Below are positions 21,506 through 31,506 of a DNA stretch of 64,000 nucleotides, one piece after another. Origin of the DNA: Bremia lactucae. Taxonomy: Eukaryota; Oomycota; Peronosporomycetes; Peronosporales; Peronosporaceae. The stretch's first letter is position 1; every line of letters starts with the position of its first letter. The stretch lies in the NCBI RefSeq assembly GCF_004359215.1, contig NC_090623.1:1602573-1666572 (forward strand), written 5' to 3'. The notes under the pieces were generated by a model, which was given only the letters and a program-made list of their open reading frames with translations, was not told the origin of the DNA and searched no databases. The position numbers and the translations under genes are program-made.

Positions 21506-22345
21506 TCACGGCGTCGGGCGCACGTCTGACATTATCCACTTCAGCTTTTTTTGTTTCAACTTTCCATGAACCATTGAGTACAGCGTCATCAGCTCTCGCA
21601 GACGGACAGCGCAAAATGCTTTCGTTAACAAGTCAGCTGCCGTTGCCTTCGTCGGTACGTAAGTGGGCTTCAGAATCCCTTTCTTGGCGTAATCCTTGAT
21701 AAACTTGAGCTTAATATCGATGTGCTTTGCGCGTGTCGAACTCTCTTCATTATCCAGCTGACAGATTGCCGCTTGATTGTCCATTTCCATGGTCATCGGC
21801 AACGCTATAGTGAACTTCAATTCGGTAAGTAGTTCGCGCAGTCCCAATAATTCTTGTCCGGCGTGTGACGCTGACGCAAATTCTGCTTCCATGGTAGACA
21901 TCGCGACGGCCACCTGTTTGCGACACGTCAAGCCCACAATCATGCCGTTCAAGCAGAATATTTCGCCGCTGACCGATTTACGACTGCTCTTATCGCATGC
22001 AAAATCTGCGTCGCTTATGCTGGTAAGTTCCAGGACGGAATTGTTTGTATCTTGTTTTTGCTTGAGCCGTAGTTTTACATCCTTGGTTCCTTTTAGGTAC
22101 CTCGCGATCCGCTTGGCCAGGTGCCAGTCGCTTGATGTTGGTGCATCCGCTCGGCGAGTCGCTCGGTGGACTGCATATGCAATATCGGGGCCTGAGCAGC
22201 GTGGTAGCTACAATAGAGATCCAACAATGGACTGGGAGCTCTGCACCGATGCGCCTCTATCTGGACTATCCTTGGGAAGAAGTGGGTCCACGTCACGCAC
22301 ATCGTTATCATAATCGAGTCCTATCGGTGTAGTAATAGGATTTGC
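21506..22345 (-). pseudogene. Copia RNase H and RT C-terminal region
   Basis: Minus-strand frame reads TPIGLDYDND..., then SGPDIAYAVHRA, WHLAKRIARYLKGTKD, ISDADFACDKSSRKSVSG, MSTMEAEF and DNQAAICQL, ending KHIDIKLKFIKDY and AADLLTKAF. This is the canonical Ty1/Copia RT-to-RNase H end. One frame disruption separates the 5' and 3' parts in this copy. Confidence 0.9.
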
Positions 22346-22364
22346 ATCTTGTAAACAAAACTTC

Positions 22365-23117
22365 ATTTAGTTATATAATATGGATTTTTTAGTAATTCGA
22401 TATAAGAATAAATTAAATCACTACGTGAATTATCGAAGGATTTGCATAAAATCGATCAAAGGGGTATCCTAGAAGCTTTAAGAAAACTGTTAATTTTATA
22501 TAATAATCGACAATTATTTTAAAAACAATGATTTAGCTATAGGCCAATTTAGACTTTTAGAGGTAGAAAATAGGGTAATAATTCCAACTAATAGTCATAT
22601 TCGAGTTCTGATTACAGCATCCGATGTTTTACATTCTTGGGCAATACCCATTGGAATATTTTTTTTATATTTCCTTCTTTTTTGAAATGTTTTTTTTATA
22701 TTGCTGCTTTTTATCGATAACGGTAGGTGCATTATCTTCCCTACAACAAAAATAAATAAAAAGATTATTAGCTTATAGTTCTATAAGTCACGTAGGTTTT
22801 ATTTTAATAGGATTTACATCAACCGTGTATTTGGCCTAAAATTTCGGGATATCTACGTCCTGAAATTTTACCGATCCAAAAATAAAACCCTGTAAATATA
22901 CTAAATATAGCGCCCATTGACTAAACGTATATACAATATGCTTAGGTTTTTTGGTTTTTTGGTTATTATTTATGGTTTGTAGGAAACCCCTAGAGATAAG
23001 TGTTCTATTTAATCAAAAACCCCAAACATATATACAATATGTTTAGGATTTTTGGTTTTTTGGTTATTTTTTACGATTTTAAGGCAAACCCCTATACTTT
23101 TACAGAAATTATTGTTA
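22365..23117. other. Nuclear mitochondrial DNA insert (NUMT), mosaic of cox2, nad2 and cox1
   Basis: AT-rich sequence interrupts the Copia pol gene. On the plus strand, about 22540-22655 reads as COX2 ([19 protein letters not shown], then [18 protein letters not shown]). About 22722-22825 reads as NAD2 (GALSSLQQ, IKRLLAYSSISHVGFILIG) with one stop caused by a small deletion. On the minus strand, about 22925-22820 reads as COX1 ([26 protein letters not shown]). An upstream piece ending [16 protein letters not shown] may be another mitochondrial ORF. The mixed orientations show joined, non-contiguous mitochondrial pieces. A pair of about 70-bp near-repeats closes the insert (22927-22995, 23027-23098). 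Confidence 0.85.
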
Positions 23118-24300
23118 TTAATTTATATAGACGCTTCTTGATCGATGTCATACCCATTCTCAGCCGAATAAGAAATTCGCAAACCTAGGAATTTATTGAC
23201 GACTCCCAAGTCCTTGATATGCAGTGTTGTCAAGAATAAAAAAACTAGATCTACACGTTCCTGCGTTGTCCCTGTCGCCAGTAAATCATCCACATGCACT
23301 CCAACAATAGTATGACCAACGCTGTCGATTTTGAAATAGAGACAGGTGTCTGTCCCACATTGCACGAAACCTGCTCGTAGCAATTCTTTTTGAAGAAGCT
23401 CTGACCAAAATGGGCCAGCTTGCTTCAGACCATACAGACTGCGCTGAAGTCGTAAAACCTCTTGTCCAGAATGCTGCAGTCCAAGCCGCTGAAGGTCCGC
23501 ATCATCCACAATCATACCCTGTGGTACAAACAAATAAATGCCGATTTCTGGCTCCGTGGACGCCTTGACATATGCATTTGGCACATCACCGTGTCGCGCT
23601 GGCACTCCCCATATTTGTAACAGTGCCAAAATTACCTTACTCGTCGTCATATCCATGACCGCGGCAAATGTCAGTGTGTAATGTTTGCCCAGGACTTTTC
23701 GTTTCGACATGCCACCATGCGTGCCTTATAACCTCCACATTACCATTCGCATCTCTTTTCGTTTTAAAGACCCACTTCGTGTGAAGCGGGCGCATGTCAT
23801 CAGTGCGGGGCACAAACTTCCACGTTTCGTTTGCGACCAGCGAATTAATCTCAACTTTTGCTGCACGCTCCCATTCGACGCGCTTATCACTATTCGGAGC
23901 AAATTTCTAATTAGTAGGATCTTCATGACACACTGCCCCAATAATCTCCCGTGGTGGGTTAATCTTCCCACCAGATCGTGTTACCATGCCCGAACCAGGG
24001 CTAGTCACTTCCATTCTATCAGCGGCTTCTTGACTCAAACGTTTTCCTTGACCTCCACGCGTTCCGCGCTTATTCCGCTTCTAAGTTTTGGCGTGTGACG
24101 CCTCCCGATGTCCAATATCGTCACAAGTACTTGAGGTCTTCTCTTCGCCAATCTCGGCCTCAACTGCATCATCGCATTGTCGAATGAGCCGATCATTCGC
24201 CTCTTGGCGTAGTGTCTTGATAATCTGAACGTGTTGGGTGGTACGTACCACCCGGTCCCTCGTAAACAAGACGCGGTATCCTTTAACGTCATCATTCTTG
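23118..24300 (-). pseudogene. Copia reverse transcriptase region
   Basis: Minus-strand ORF 23123-23710 carries the Copia RT: DVPNAYVKA, LRLQRSLYGLKQAG, and the catalytic VHVDDLLATG. It is preceded (23726-24300, broken frames) by the RT N-terminal part. The C-terminal end is cut by the mitochondrial insert. Confidence 0.88.
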
Positions 24301-25525
24301 CCAATAATGATCCCCTCCTCCCCGCGTCTGTCGAGCGCCTTCAGCTTTGATTTACGTATAGCAGTACACGGTGAGCCGAAGATGACAATGTCAGTCAGGA
24401 TAGGCTTAATCCCTGTCAGCACTTCAATAGGTGGTGCGTGTCCAATATCTCCTCGTGAAGGGCTGCGGTTCAAAATATAAGCCGCATATTCCGCTGCGTC
24501 GCCCCATAAACTTAAAGGCAAGCCAGACTATAAGATGATTGAGCGCATCATGTTCATAATCGTCTGGTGCGTACGTTCCGCTTTCCCAATAGATGCTTGA
24601 TTGTCAGCTTCCGAAATCTGTCGACGTACACCTTAGCTCTTGCAAATGGATCCGCAACCTTTTATTCACTTCTTCCATCTGTTCGAAGGCAATGTACTCT
24701 GCAATCAAAGCGCTTTTCAAAGTAGACGAAGAAGTGCTCGAACTGCTTAGATGCCTTGTCTTTGGTCCTGGCGAGAAATACGCGACAGTAATTGCTTTCA
24801 TGGTCAAATTAAAATTAAAATTAATCATGTATCGGTTTCCAAGTCTGTCGGCTGGAGTGATCGGCCCCTTGATGTCGCTGCAATGACACCGCCAACTCTT
24901 TCAATGGGTGCGTTCCGTCCTGTGTCTTTCCGCGATTGGTTATTGCGCCTTTGTTTGCCGTGAGCACATGTCACGCAAGTCGGCCTTTCCTTATTCGTAA
25001 GACATATCCCACTTTCAGGGTCACGTGCCATGCTCTCTATTGTGTCTCAGATGAAAATCCAATTGACTCCCCAACTGCACATCGCTGCACGGCGCATTCA
25101 CTGCGTCAGCGAGATCTTCTTCGCCTCAGCATTGACGACTTTTATAACCAATATGTTGCTCGCATCCTTGTGCACATCAAACACTTTCCATCCGTTACGT
25201 CGACGGCCAACGTAACGTTTTAGCCCGTCAAAGCAGAGCTCGTATCCCAGCTCCTCTATCTTGCCATATGAAATAATATTCCATGGTAGGTTGTGTGCAT
25301 AGTATAATTCACGTAGGGTGACTGGCGAACTTCACCGTCCACACAAGCCTTGAATGTAGCAATTCCCTTGACCTGCATCTTCATGGTCTCACCGTTCGGG
25401 AGCAAGCATTCTTCTTCGCACTCAACTGGATCATGCAGCTGTGCAGCTGTTGTCACCAAATGACGACTGGACCCGCTGTCAAGAATCCATTGCGACGTGG
25501 GATCCACCCCATCAGCAACGGCCAC
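24081..25525 (-). pseudogene. Copia integrase and protease region
   Basis: The integrase C-terminal part is at 24081-24521 (WGDAAEYAAYILNRSPSR, GIIIGKNDDVKGYRV). The catalytic core and zinc-binding region between 24540 and 25200 are broken by frameshifts. The aspartic protease is at 25256-25525 with ILDSGSSRHLV. Inactive. Confidence 0.8.
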
Positions 25526-26509
25526 CCAAAATTCTTCTGCTTTTCGCTTGGACAGTCACGCTTGTAGTGCATTTCTTTTTTTACACTGGAACTAAACGCC
25601 TGGTTTCTTGCTCTCGCGCCAAGTTTTACGTCTTCGATCGCCATCATTCTTAGCTTTAAATACAGCCAACGTTGCCCTTCTCCCAAAGATAGACGTAGGG
25701 TCATTCATCTGAGCAAAGTGCACTAATTCCTCCGCTTGTCTCAAAAGTCACACGCTGCGGATTATAACGCGCAAGTAGAACTTCTTGAAACGCACTTGAT
25801 GAACAGGCGCACTTAGCGATGTTCTCGAGCATCTGGTCAGGCGCTCGACCGACAGCATCACTCACAGCCATCATAAACATCATGTGATCATCCCATGACA
25901 CCGAATCTTTCTTCTTCGACGTGAAGAGCTTGAATGCTTATGATCTTGATATTTTAGGGCCAAACTTCATGTGCATCCTGTCCATCGCAAACCACACTTG
26001 TGGGTTTTCGGAATACCAGCTATCCACTTAGCTGTGAAAGTGTTGGCCAGCTTTGCAGACCAAATATCTTCCTATGACGTCCAGCTTAATGTCTTTTGTC
26101 CACATGCACTCACTGAGTTCTTCCGGGATACGAACTTGACGAAGAAATCGCTTTCCCCAAGGACCGAATTCAGCTCCAAGTCCAGGATACACCTCTTTCC
26201 CTTTGAAGGCCTCAATCGCAAGCTTTAGGTCCCTGATTCCCGGCACCCTTGGCGCCGTAAGGTACGTAGGAGCTTGTGTCGGTCTATGTGCAGCTTCTTG
26301 ATGATGTTGTGGATGAAAACCTATCCCCCCGACTGCTCCTCCTGCCCTCTCTTGCCTGAATCCTGCTGCATAGTGTTGCGCTGGACTTGGCGTGACTTTG
26401 TCTTCAAGGGAAGCCATTGTCGTGCTGCGGCCGTGTCCTGTGCACGCCTTCGGATAAGTGCGGAAGGTGCTGCTACAGGCAGACGCAACCGAAGCTTGGT
26501 CACCTCCAA
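25526..26509 (-). pseudogene. Copia gag region
   Basis: Minus-strand frames encode a gag-like segment (26028-26417: RDLKLAIEAFKGKEVYPG, then LGAEFGPWGKRFLRQ). A degenerate zinc knuckle (MHYKRDCPSEKQ, about 25560) follows. Several stops interrupt it. Confidence 0.7.
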
Positions 26510-26918
26510 CTTGTCGAGCTTCTAGCCTGTTAAGGCGAGCTCTCCGATATCACCCTACATTTCCGTCATTAATTCCAGCAGCCTTGCCACAGCCTTGCCC
26601 GTGTCGGCGCCTGAACTAGCTCCGGCGTCGACGGCGCGCGGCTAGCTTGGCGCTTGGGGTCGATGTGAAGCATCCTCATCCATTGGATTTGGGCTCATAA
26701 CCTGCATAACACGAGAGGAAAAGATGCTGCTACAAAGAGTGGTGGCAAAGACCGAAGTGAGTATATCGTTCTGTTTAGTCTGCTTTATCTTCACCTAGTC
26801 CTAACTGGGGGTTTTACCTGTTTTGTGCCGTTTTCCTGTCACTGACGTATGTCCGCGCCGAGATCAGCTTCATCGATGGTGTCAGTAAGTCGGTCGACTA
26901 CACGTTGCTTTTTAACAT

Positions 26919-27208
26919 AACCGCTCCCGTGACGACACGTATACCAGAGTACTTAATTCGTTGGGTGGGCTTGCTAAGGCGCCAATCACAACCACCTCAT
27001 TGCACGCGAGAGTAGTCAGTCAAACCTCTTCCTTTGTAGGCGAGCACGTCGTAATGCGGCCACGCTCTACTTAGACACACACCAGCACAGCGAAAAAGCG
27101 GTTTGACCGTCTACTCTCGCGTTCAGTGAGGTTGTTGTGGTAGGCGCCTTAGCAACCTTAACCAAAGCATTAAGTACTCTGGTATACAAGTCGTCACAGG
27201 AGCGGTAA
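26919..27208. mobile_element. MITE with about 108-bp terminal inverted repeats
   Basis: Two arms (26919-27026 and 27100-27208) are imperfect reverse complements. They begin T-A-ACCGCTCCCGTGACGAC and TTACCGCTCCTGTGACGAC, both contain GTATACCAGAGTACTTAAT, and meet at a GGTTTGAC/GTCAAACC pair around a 73-bp centre. No coding capacity. It sits exactly at the outer end of the Copia 5' LTR and divides it from an LTR fragment of the opposite orientation (27215-27290). Target duplication not clear. Confidence 0.8.
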
Positions 27209-27214
27209 TTCGGC

Positions 27215-27567
27215 TTCTCGTGCGCACTTACGAAGTAGGAAGTAGTTTTCAGACTGATTTATATTTAATCGTATTAAATAAAATATCTTCTTTTACCAAT
27301 TAAAAATATCACCTAAGTCGATAACACTATTATCTATTGCGAGCGTATCTTTTCAGATACCTCGCGTAACGATGACGCTAGGCGCCATCCCTCCTAATGT
27401 GAATGCACCTATGTGCATCGCATACACAAGGGTGGGTCACAATGTGAACTACACCCAAGTGGGAGGTCTAATTACTTTATTTAAGTAATTGACCATAGTA
27501 CACAAAGTGTACTAAACGGGGACTGCGTGAACGTTAGGGCAACTTTAGCCCGTTACACCTCTCCCCC
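27215..27567. repeat. Copia LTR tail (plus) followed by a Gypsy 3' LTR (minus)
   Basis: 27215-27290 matches the tail of the Copia LTR (gtgcgcacttac...cagactgattta) in plus orientation. 27300-27567 reads, on the minus strand, as a Gypsy-type LTR starting TGTAACGGGC next to a purine tract (27568-27580), the arrangement of a 3' LTR with its PPT. The outer LTR end is not resolved. Confidence 0.55.
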
Positions 27568-27675
27568 TTAAAGAACTAATTTACATTTTAAGTTTGTCAA
27601 AGAGAAGCGAGGAACTGCGAGCAGCTTTACGCGCCGATAGTTCACTCAATCACTCTAGCGACCTGTTTTCCATAC

Positions 27676-28167
27676 ATGGCGCCAAAGCTGCCACCTAAAA
27701 GGGGCCACGTTAGTGGGTCGTCTGCGAAGACGCCCACTCAACCTCGCACTAAGCGCACGCGCCGCGTTAACATACCGGCAGCGTCTAATACCTTAGTCGA
27801 AACGCCGACAGCTACTGCTGCTGTCGCATTAACGTGGCTTAAGGATCCATCCCACTTTACCAGTGAGGATGTTGATCCATCGCTCATTGTCGACTACAAT
27901 GAGTCGACATTATTGCCGTCACCTCAAAGTAGTGATGCGGACAACGAGCTCATGAGGAAGGATGATGGCGCATTTTTGCCCATTCAAACTTTTCTCATGG
28001 CTCACAACATGGAGACAGCAACATTTACGAATGTTGTCTCGTCGTCTGCGATGAATAGCGCTGCGATCATTAATGAGAGCGCTGTCCGTAAAGGCGCAGC
28101 CGCTTCTTCGTTGGGTATAACCACAACGCCTTATGCTCAGACTATTATTCATAATGCTCTGACATAG
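27676..28167 (+). pseudogene. Antisense ORF of a Gypsy element (gag-like or accessory, function unknown)
   Basis: A 163-residue ORF rich in Ala, Thr and Ser (MAPKLPPKRGHVSG...), basic at the N-terminus. It lies between the 3' LTR and the integrase/chromodomain remnant but on the opposite strand to pol. Further plus-strand coding-like sequence (to about 28770) continues beyond an inserted hairpin. No domain recognised. A comparable plus-strand segment occupies the same position in the Gypsy element at 55.8-63.3 kb. Confidence 0.45.
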
Positions 28168-28241
28168 AGGATTCTCAGCCTAAAGCTCTACCAACGACAT
28201 GTGAACGTGCTCAGTCGGTGTCACAAGCCAGACGTTCATTG

Positions 28242-28403
28242 AAGGTTCAAGGGAAATCGCTTGGTCGTATTTTCCCGATCTCGGTTGTGTTGCGTTCATT
28301 AGTGATATGCCACCCGTTATTTATGTGACGGGTGGCATATCACTAATGAACGCAACACAACCGAGATCGGGAAAATACGACCAAGCGATTTTTCTTGAAC
28401 CTT
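28242..28403. repeat. Near-perfect 76-bp hairpin (foldback)
   Basis: The arms 28242-28317 and 28328-28403 are reverse complements with about two mismatches, separated by a 10-base loop (TATTTATGTG). The arm centre contains CTTGGTCGTATTTTCCCGAT. It interrupts the plus-strand ORF region of the Gypsy element. It may be a foldback element or a snap-back duplication. Confidence 0.9.
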
Positions 28404-28689
28404 CCACGAATTAAAGACGCCATAATAATTATGAGCGTCTAGAATAGCGCACTCTAATAGCGACGCTCTTGGCCCATTTAGACGAGGTCATTTAGATGGG
28501 GAACCCGACCAGTACGAGGCGGTATTCACGCGCCGCTTTCAACCGCATCACGATGCAATGACTCAGCGGTCGCAGCAAATTAAATTCGCCCGCTTGCGTG
28601 TGAAAGAAATTATGAGCGGTACTGTACCTCCTGTTTCTTCGCGCAACGCTTCTTCAGCTAGTCCATTTGATACTAGCGAAGAGGCCTCA

Positions 28690-29450
28690 GCTGATGCTCC
28701 TATTCATAGGCAGACACCAAGCCGGGCACATCAATACGTTGGGTATCGATCGGTTTCCAAGAGATGAACTCGTCGGGTAACCTCTCCATTGGACAAGAGC
28801 CTGATACCTTTGTCTCATAGAGCGATGAGTAACAAACCTTCCAACAAGGATGCGTTGATTCCCACCCGCATCCATCAGTGCAGGCGGCGCCCGATAGGAG
28901 TGGCAATCTCGCCCACCTTTTTGCGGCTGCCTTTCTTTCGTCTGTTTAGTCGCAGGCGTTAAGCGCTGCCAAACAACGCATCGCGGATCTCGAGGGTCAA
29001 GTCTTGCGACTGACCTCGGATCTTTATGATGTCTAAGCGAAGGCTCGTCAGAGTTATGAACGCCTGAAGACTCGCTTGGACCTTCCGGAGAAGATAATCC
29101 TGAGAAATCCGTGTTACTTGCGTGATGTCCCTCGCTCTCCGAGTCTTTTTCGTGGTGGGAGGAGTCATTCAGCTGAACGTTTTTCGCCTTCTCCGTCCCC
29201 TCACCCGATCGACGATCGACTCAGAGTCGGCGTCACCATCGGTCTCCTTAGACGGATGGGGATGTAACCTCGTTTGGGTCTACGCTCCGTTTCAGACGAC
29301 CTACGTAAAATACGGGATGCGACTTCACATACGGGGGAAGGGTAAGCCTATAAAATTTAGGTCTCCAGCCCCTTCTACCACTGTAAAGGGCCCAATGAAA
29401 TGCAACTTCGTATTACCTCCAGGACGTAGCTTTATTGACCACTGCTAAAC
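28690..29450 (-). pseudogene. Gypsy integrase C-terminus and chromodomain
   Basis: On the minus strand, 29450-29250 reads GPFTVV..., then LPPYVKSHPVFYVGRLKR, the integrase C-terminal pattern. 28906-28690 reads YQALVQWRGYP and, after a +1 shift, DEFISWKPIDTQRIDVPGLV, a chromovirus chromodomain. Frameshifts and stops show decay. Polarity matches the LTR at 27.3-27.57 kb. Confidence 0.75.
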
Positions 29451-29989
29451 TGGCAGGGTCTCGAGGGCAAGTGTTTGTCGTTATGATGATACCCTCGCGA
29501 GTCATCGTCATATTGACGAAACTACATAGATTTTCAAGGGACCACAAGGTGACAGCTGATGCCATAACAGGCCATCGCGTAGCTAACGCGATTTAGCTTA
29601 GCTTTCAGGTGCGACGAAAGAATAACCTTTCATCCACAATTGAGGGTGCGTTGACGGGATGTCACACGTCACCAACTACTACCCAGCGCGTGGAGACTGA
29701 GGTAGTGAAAAGGGCAATGACAATAGTCATGTGTCCCATAGTCCTGCACAGAGCCGAGAGCCTGTGACAGTAGACAGCGAGCTGACAGAGAGTCAAGCGT
29801 CGCATGAATCGGCACAGTGCCTAGAGCCTGGTGCGTTGGAAGGGGTGTGTTAGCCAGGAGAGCAACGGCACCCGCTTCCCAGTCAGAGGTCGTGGTGACT
29901 CGAAGAACAAGCACCCGACTGATTTGAACGATCAAGGGCACGTCTAAACGAGTAACCTTTGGATCAGTTCCTAATAAAGAGGACGGGCC

Positions 29990-30775
29990 TTTAAACGAGG
30001 TGTTCGAGGCCGTCAAAGACGAAATTGCGGAGGAATCCTCATTTGAGGTGTTCCGGCAAGTCTTTAAATCTGCCGAGGAGATAGTAAATCTCTCAGAAAT
30101 GTCGTGGGATCTGTTCCTTGACGAATTAAAGGAAGGAAAGATCCACGAAATAGTCGCACCAGTTCCGGAAGGGAACTTAGTGGACTGTTGCTCGTCGTCC
30201 ACAATTGACGAGGGCGTCCTAGAAACGGACAAAATGAAACGGTTCGCTGCTTAAAGCTGGGATGCTTTGAGGTCAGTCCGTTCTTTGAGGTTCTGTGAAA
30301 ACATCGCAATGTCTTCCCAGAAGAAGTGCCGAGCCGCCTACCAGCAGATAGGGGCATCGGGCACGAGATAGACCTCGAACCTGGCACCAAGTATTGTGTG
30401 ACCAGGCAATGGCCGCTGCCGAAATAACAACTCGATTTTATCGATGAGTTCTTCGACAAACGAGCCAAGGCAGGACATGTGCATGAGAGCAATTCGCCTC
30501 AATGCAGCCCGACCTTTTGTGTGCGTAAAGCAACAAGTGGATGGCGCGTGGTTCATGCTTACAATAAGCTGAACACGGCGACCATACCGGCGCACACGCC
30601 AATCCTGCGGAAAAATATTTTGTTGAACTCCATAAGAAAATCAACTATCTCATCCGCGTTGGATTTAAACGATGGCTACTATCAGGTACTCATGAGAGAG
30701 TCCGATGTAGCCAAAACGGCAGTAAACACCCAAGCTGTATGCTTTGGGAGTGGCTTGTGATGCCCAAGGTTTAAA
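29990..30775 (+). pseudogene. Gypsy protease-RT linker and RT fragment
   Basis: Plus-strand frames carry FEAVKDEIAEESSFEVF and, with several stops and shifts, the RT N-terminus (GHEIDLEPGTKYCVTRQWPL; FCVRKATSGWRVVHAYNKL; SALDLNDGYYQVLMRESD). At 30775-30790 the sequence switches abruptly to the mitochondrial insert through a short shared GCACC. A better preserved relative lies at 43005-44160. Confidence 0.8.
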
Positions 30776-30786
30776 AAACGCACCAA

Positions 30787-31505
30787 CCTACCGTTATCGA
30801 TAAAAAAGCAGCAATATAAAAAAACATTTCAAAAAAGAAGGAAATATGAAAAAATATTCCAATGGGTATTGCCCAAGAATGTAAAACATCGGATGCTGTA
30901 ATCAGAACTCGAATATGACTATTAGTTGGAATTATTACCCTATTTTCTACCTCTAAAAGTCTAAATTGGCCTATAGCTAAATCATTGTTCTTAAAATAAT
31001 TGTCGATTATTATATAAAATTAACAGTTTTCTTAAAGCTTCTAGGATACCCCTTTGATCGATTTTATGCAAATCCTTCGATAATTCACGTAGTGATTTAA
31101 TTTATTCTTATATCGAATTACTAAAAAATCCATATTATATAACTAAATGAAGTTTTGTTTACAAGATGCAAATCCTATTACTACACCGATAGGACTCGAT
31201 TATGATAACGATGTGCGTGACGTGGACCCACTTCTTCCCAAGGATAGTCCAGACAGAGGCGCATCGGTGCAGAGCTCCCAGTCCATTGTTGGATCTCTAT
31301 TGTAGCTACCACGCTTCTCAGGCCCCGATATTGCATATGCAGTCCACCGAGCGACTCGCCGAGCGGATGCACCAACATCAAGCGACTGGCACCTGGCCAA
31401 GCGGATCGCGAGGTACCTAAAAGGAACCAAGGATGTAAAACTACGGCTCAAGCAAAAACACGATACAAACAATTCCGTCCTGGAACTTACCAGCATAAGC
31501 GACGC
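30787..31505 (-). repeat. Third partial copy: inverted NUMT (cox2) plus Copia RNase H start
   Basis: This segment is the reverse complement of 22009-22727 and identical in content to 32836-33554. It contains the cox2 part of the mitochondrial insert and the start of the Copia RT-RNase H region, then stops at the N. Confidence 0.93.
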
Positions 31506-31506
31506 N
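31506..31506. other. Single-N assembly join
   Basis: A lone N where sequence jumps from Copia RNase H (…GACGC) to Gypsy sequence already seen at 29421. It is interpreted as a contig join. Confidence 0.9.

Larger units (their letters stand above)
12560..22727 (+). repeat. Left arm of a 10.16-kb inverted duplication
   Basis: Every segment from within the SNW gene (12560) to a mitochondrial-DNA insert (22727) is found reverse-complemented at 32836-43003. Corresponding coordinates sum to 55562-55565 throughout, so only a few 1-2 base indels separate the arms. Substitutions are sparse: for example the permease proteins differ at Tyr/Phe, Gln/Pro and Val/Ile sites. Both arms carry the same nested transposons with the same target duplications, so the copies diverged after those insertions. 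Confidence 0.95.
21204..26917 (-). mobile_element. Ty1/Copia LTR retrotransposon, degraded
   Basis: Read on the minus strand from the 5' LTR (start TGTTAAAAAGC at 26917) to the 3' LTR (start at 21497, interrupted by the MULE and continuing left of it). Order: gag, zinc-knuckle remnant, protease, integrase, RT, RNase H, which is Copia order. A PPT-like GA-rich run lies just inside the 3' LTR (ggaggag before TGTTAAAA). The coding region is broken by stops and frameshifts and by a mitochondrial insert of about 750 bp between RT and RNase H. The 5' LTR appears short (about 210 bp, to near 26700) compared with the 3' one. Not active. Confidence 0.85.
29421..31505. repeat. First copy of a 2.08-kb repeated segment ending at a single N
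   Basis: The segment from 29421 (AGGACGTAGCTTTATTGACC) to 31505 recurs at 31507-33554, starting immediately after the N at 31506. The two are virtually identical except 30229-30786 versus 32279-32835. A sequence end overlapping the next sequence start across a single N is what unmerged contig ends look like. Confidence 0.92.

Noticed and set aside
22365..23117. A functional cox2 or nad2 gene
   Set aside because: Fragments only, with stops, mixed orientations and retrotransposon flanks.
28242..28403. Intrinsic terminator or CRISPR-like repeat
   Set aside because: The sequence is eukaryotic, a single inverted pair with no spacer array and no T-tract function expected.
28320..28440. Further small palindrome AGACGC...GCGTCT near 28412-28440
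   Set aside because: Short and AT-centred; could be chance.
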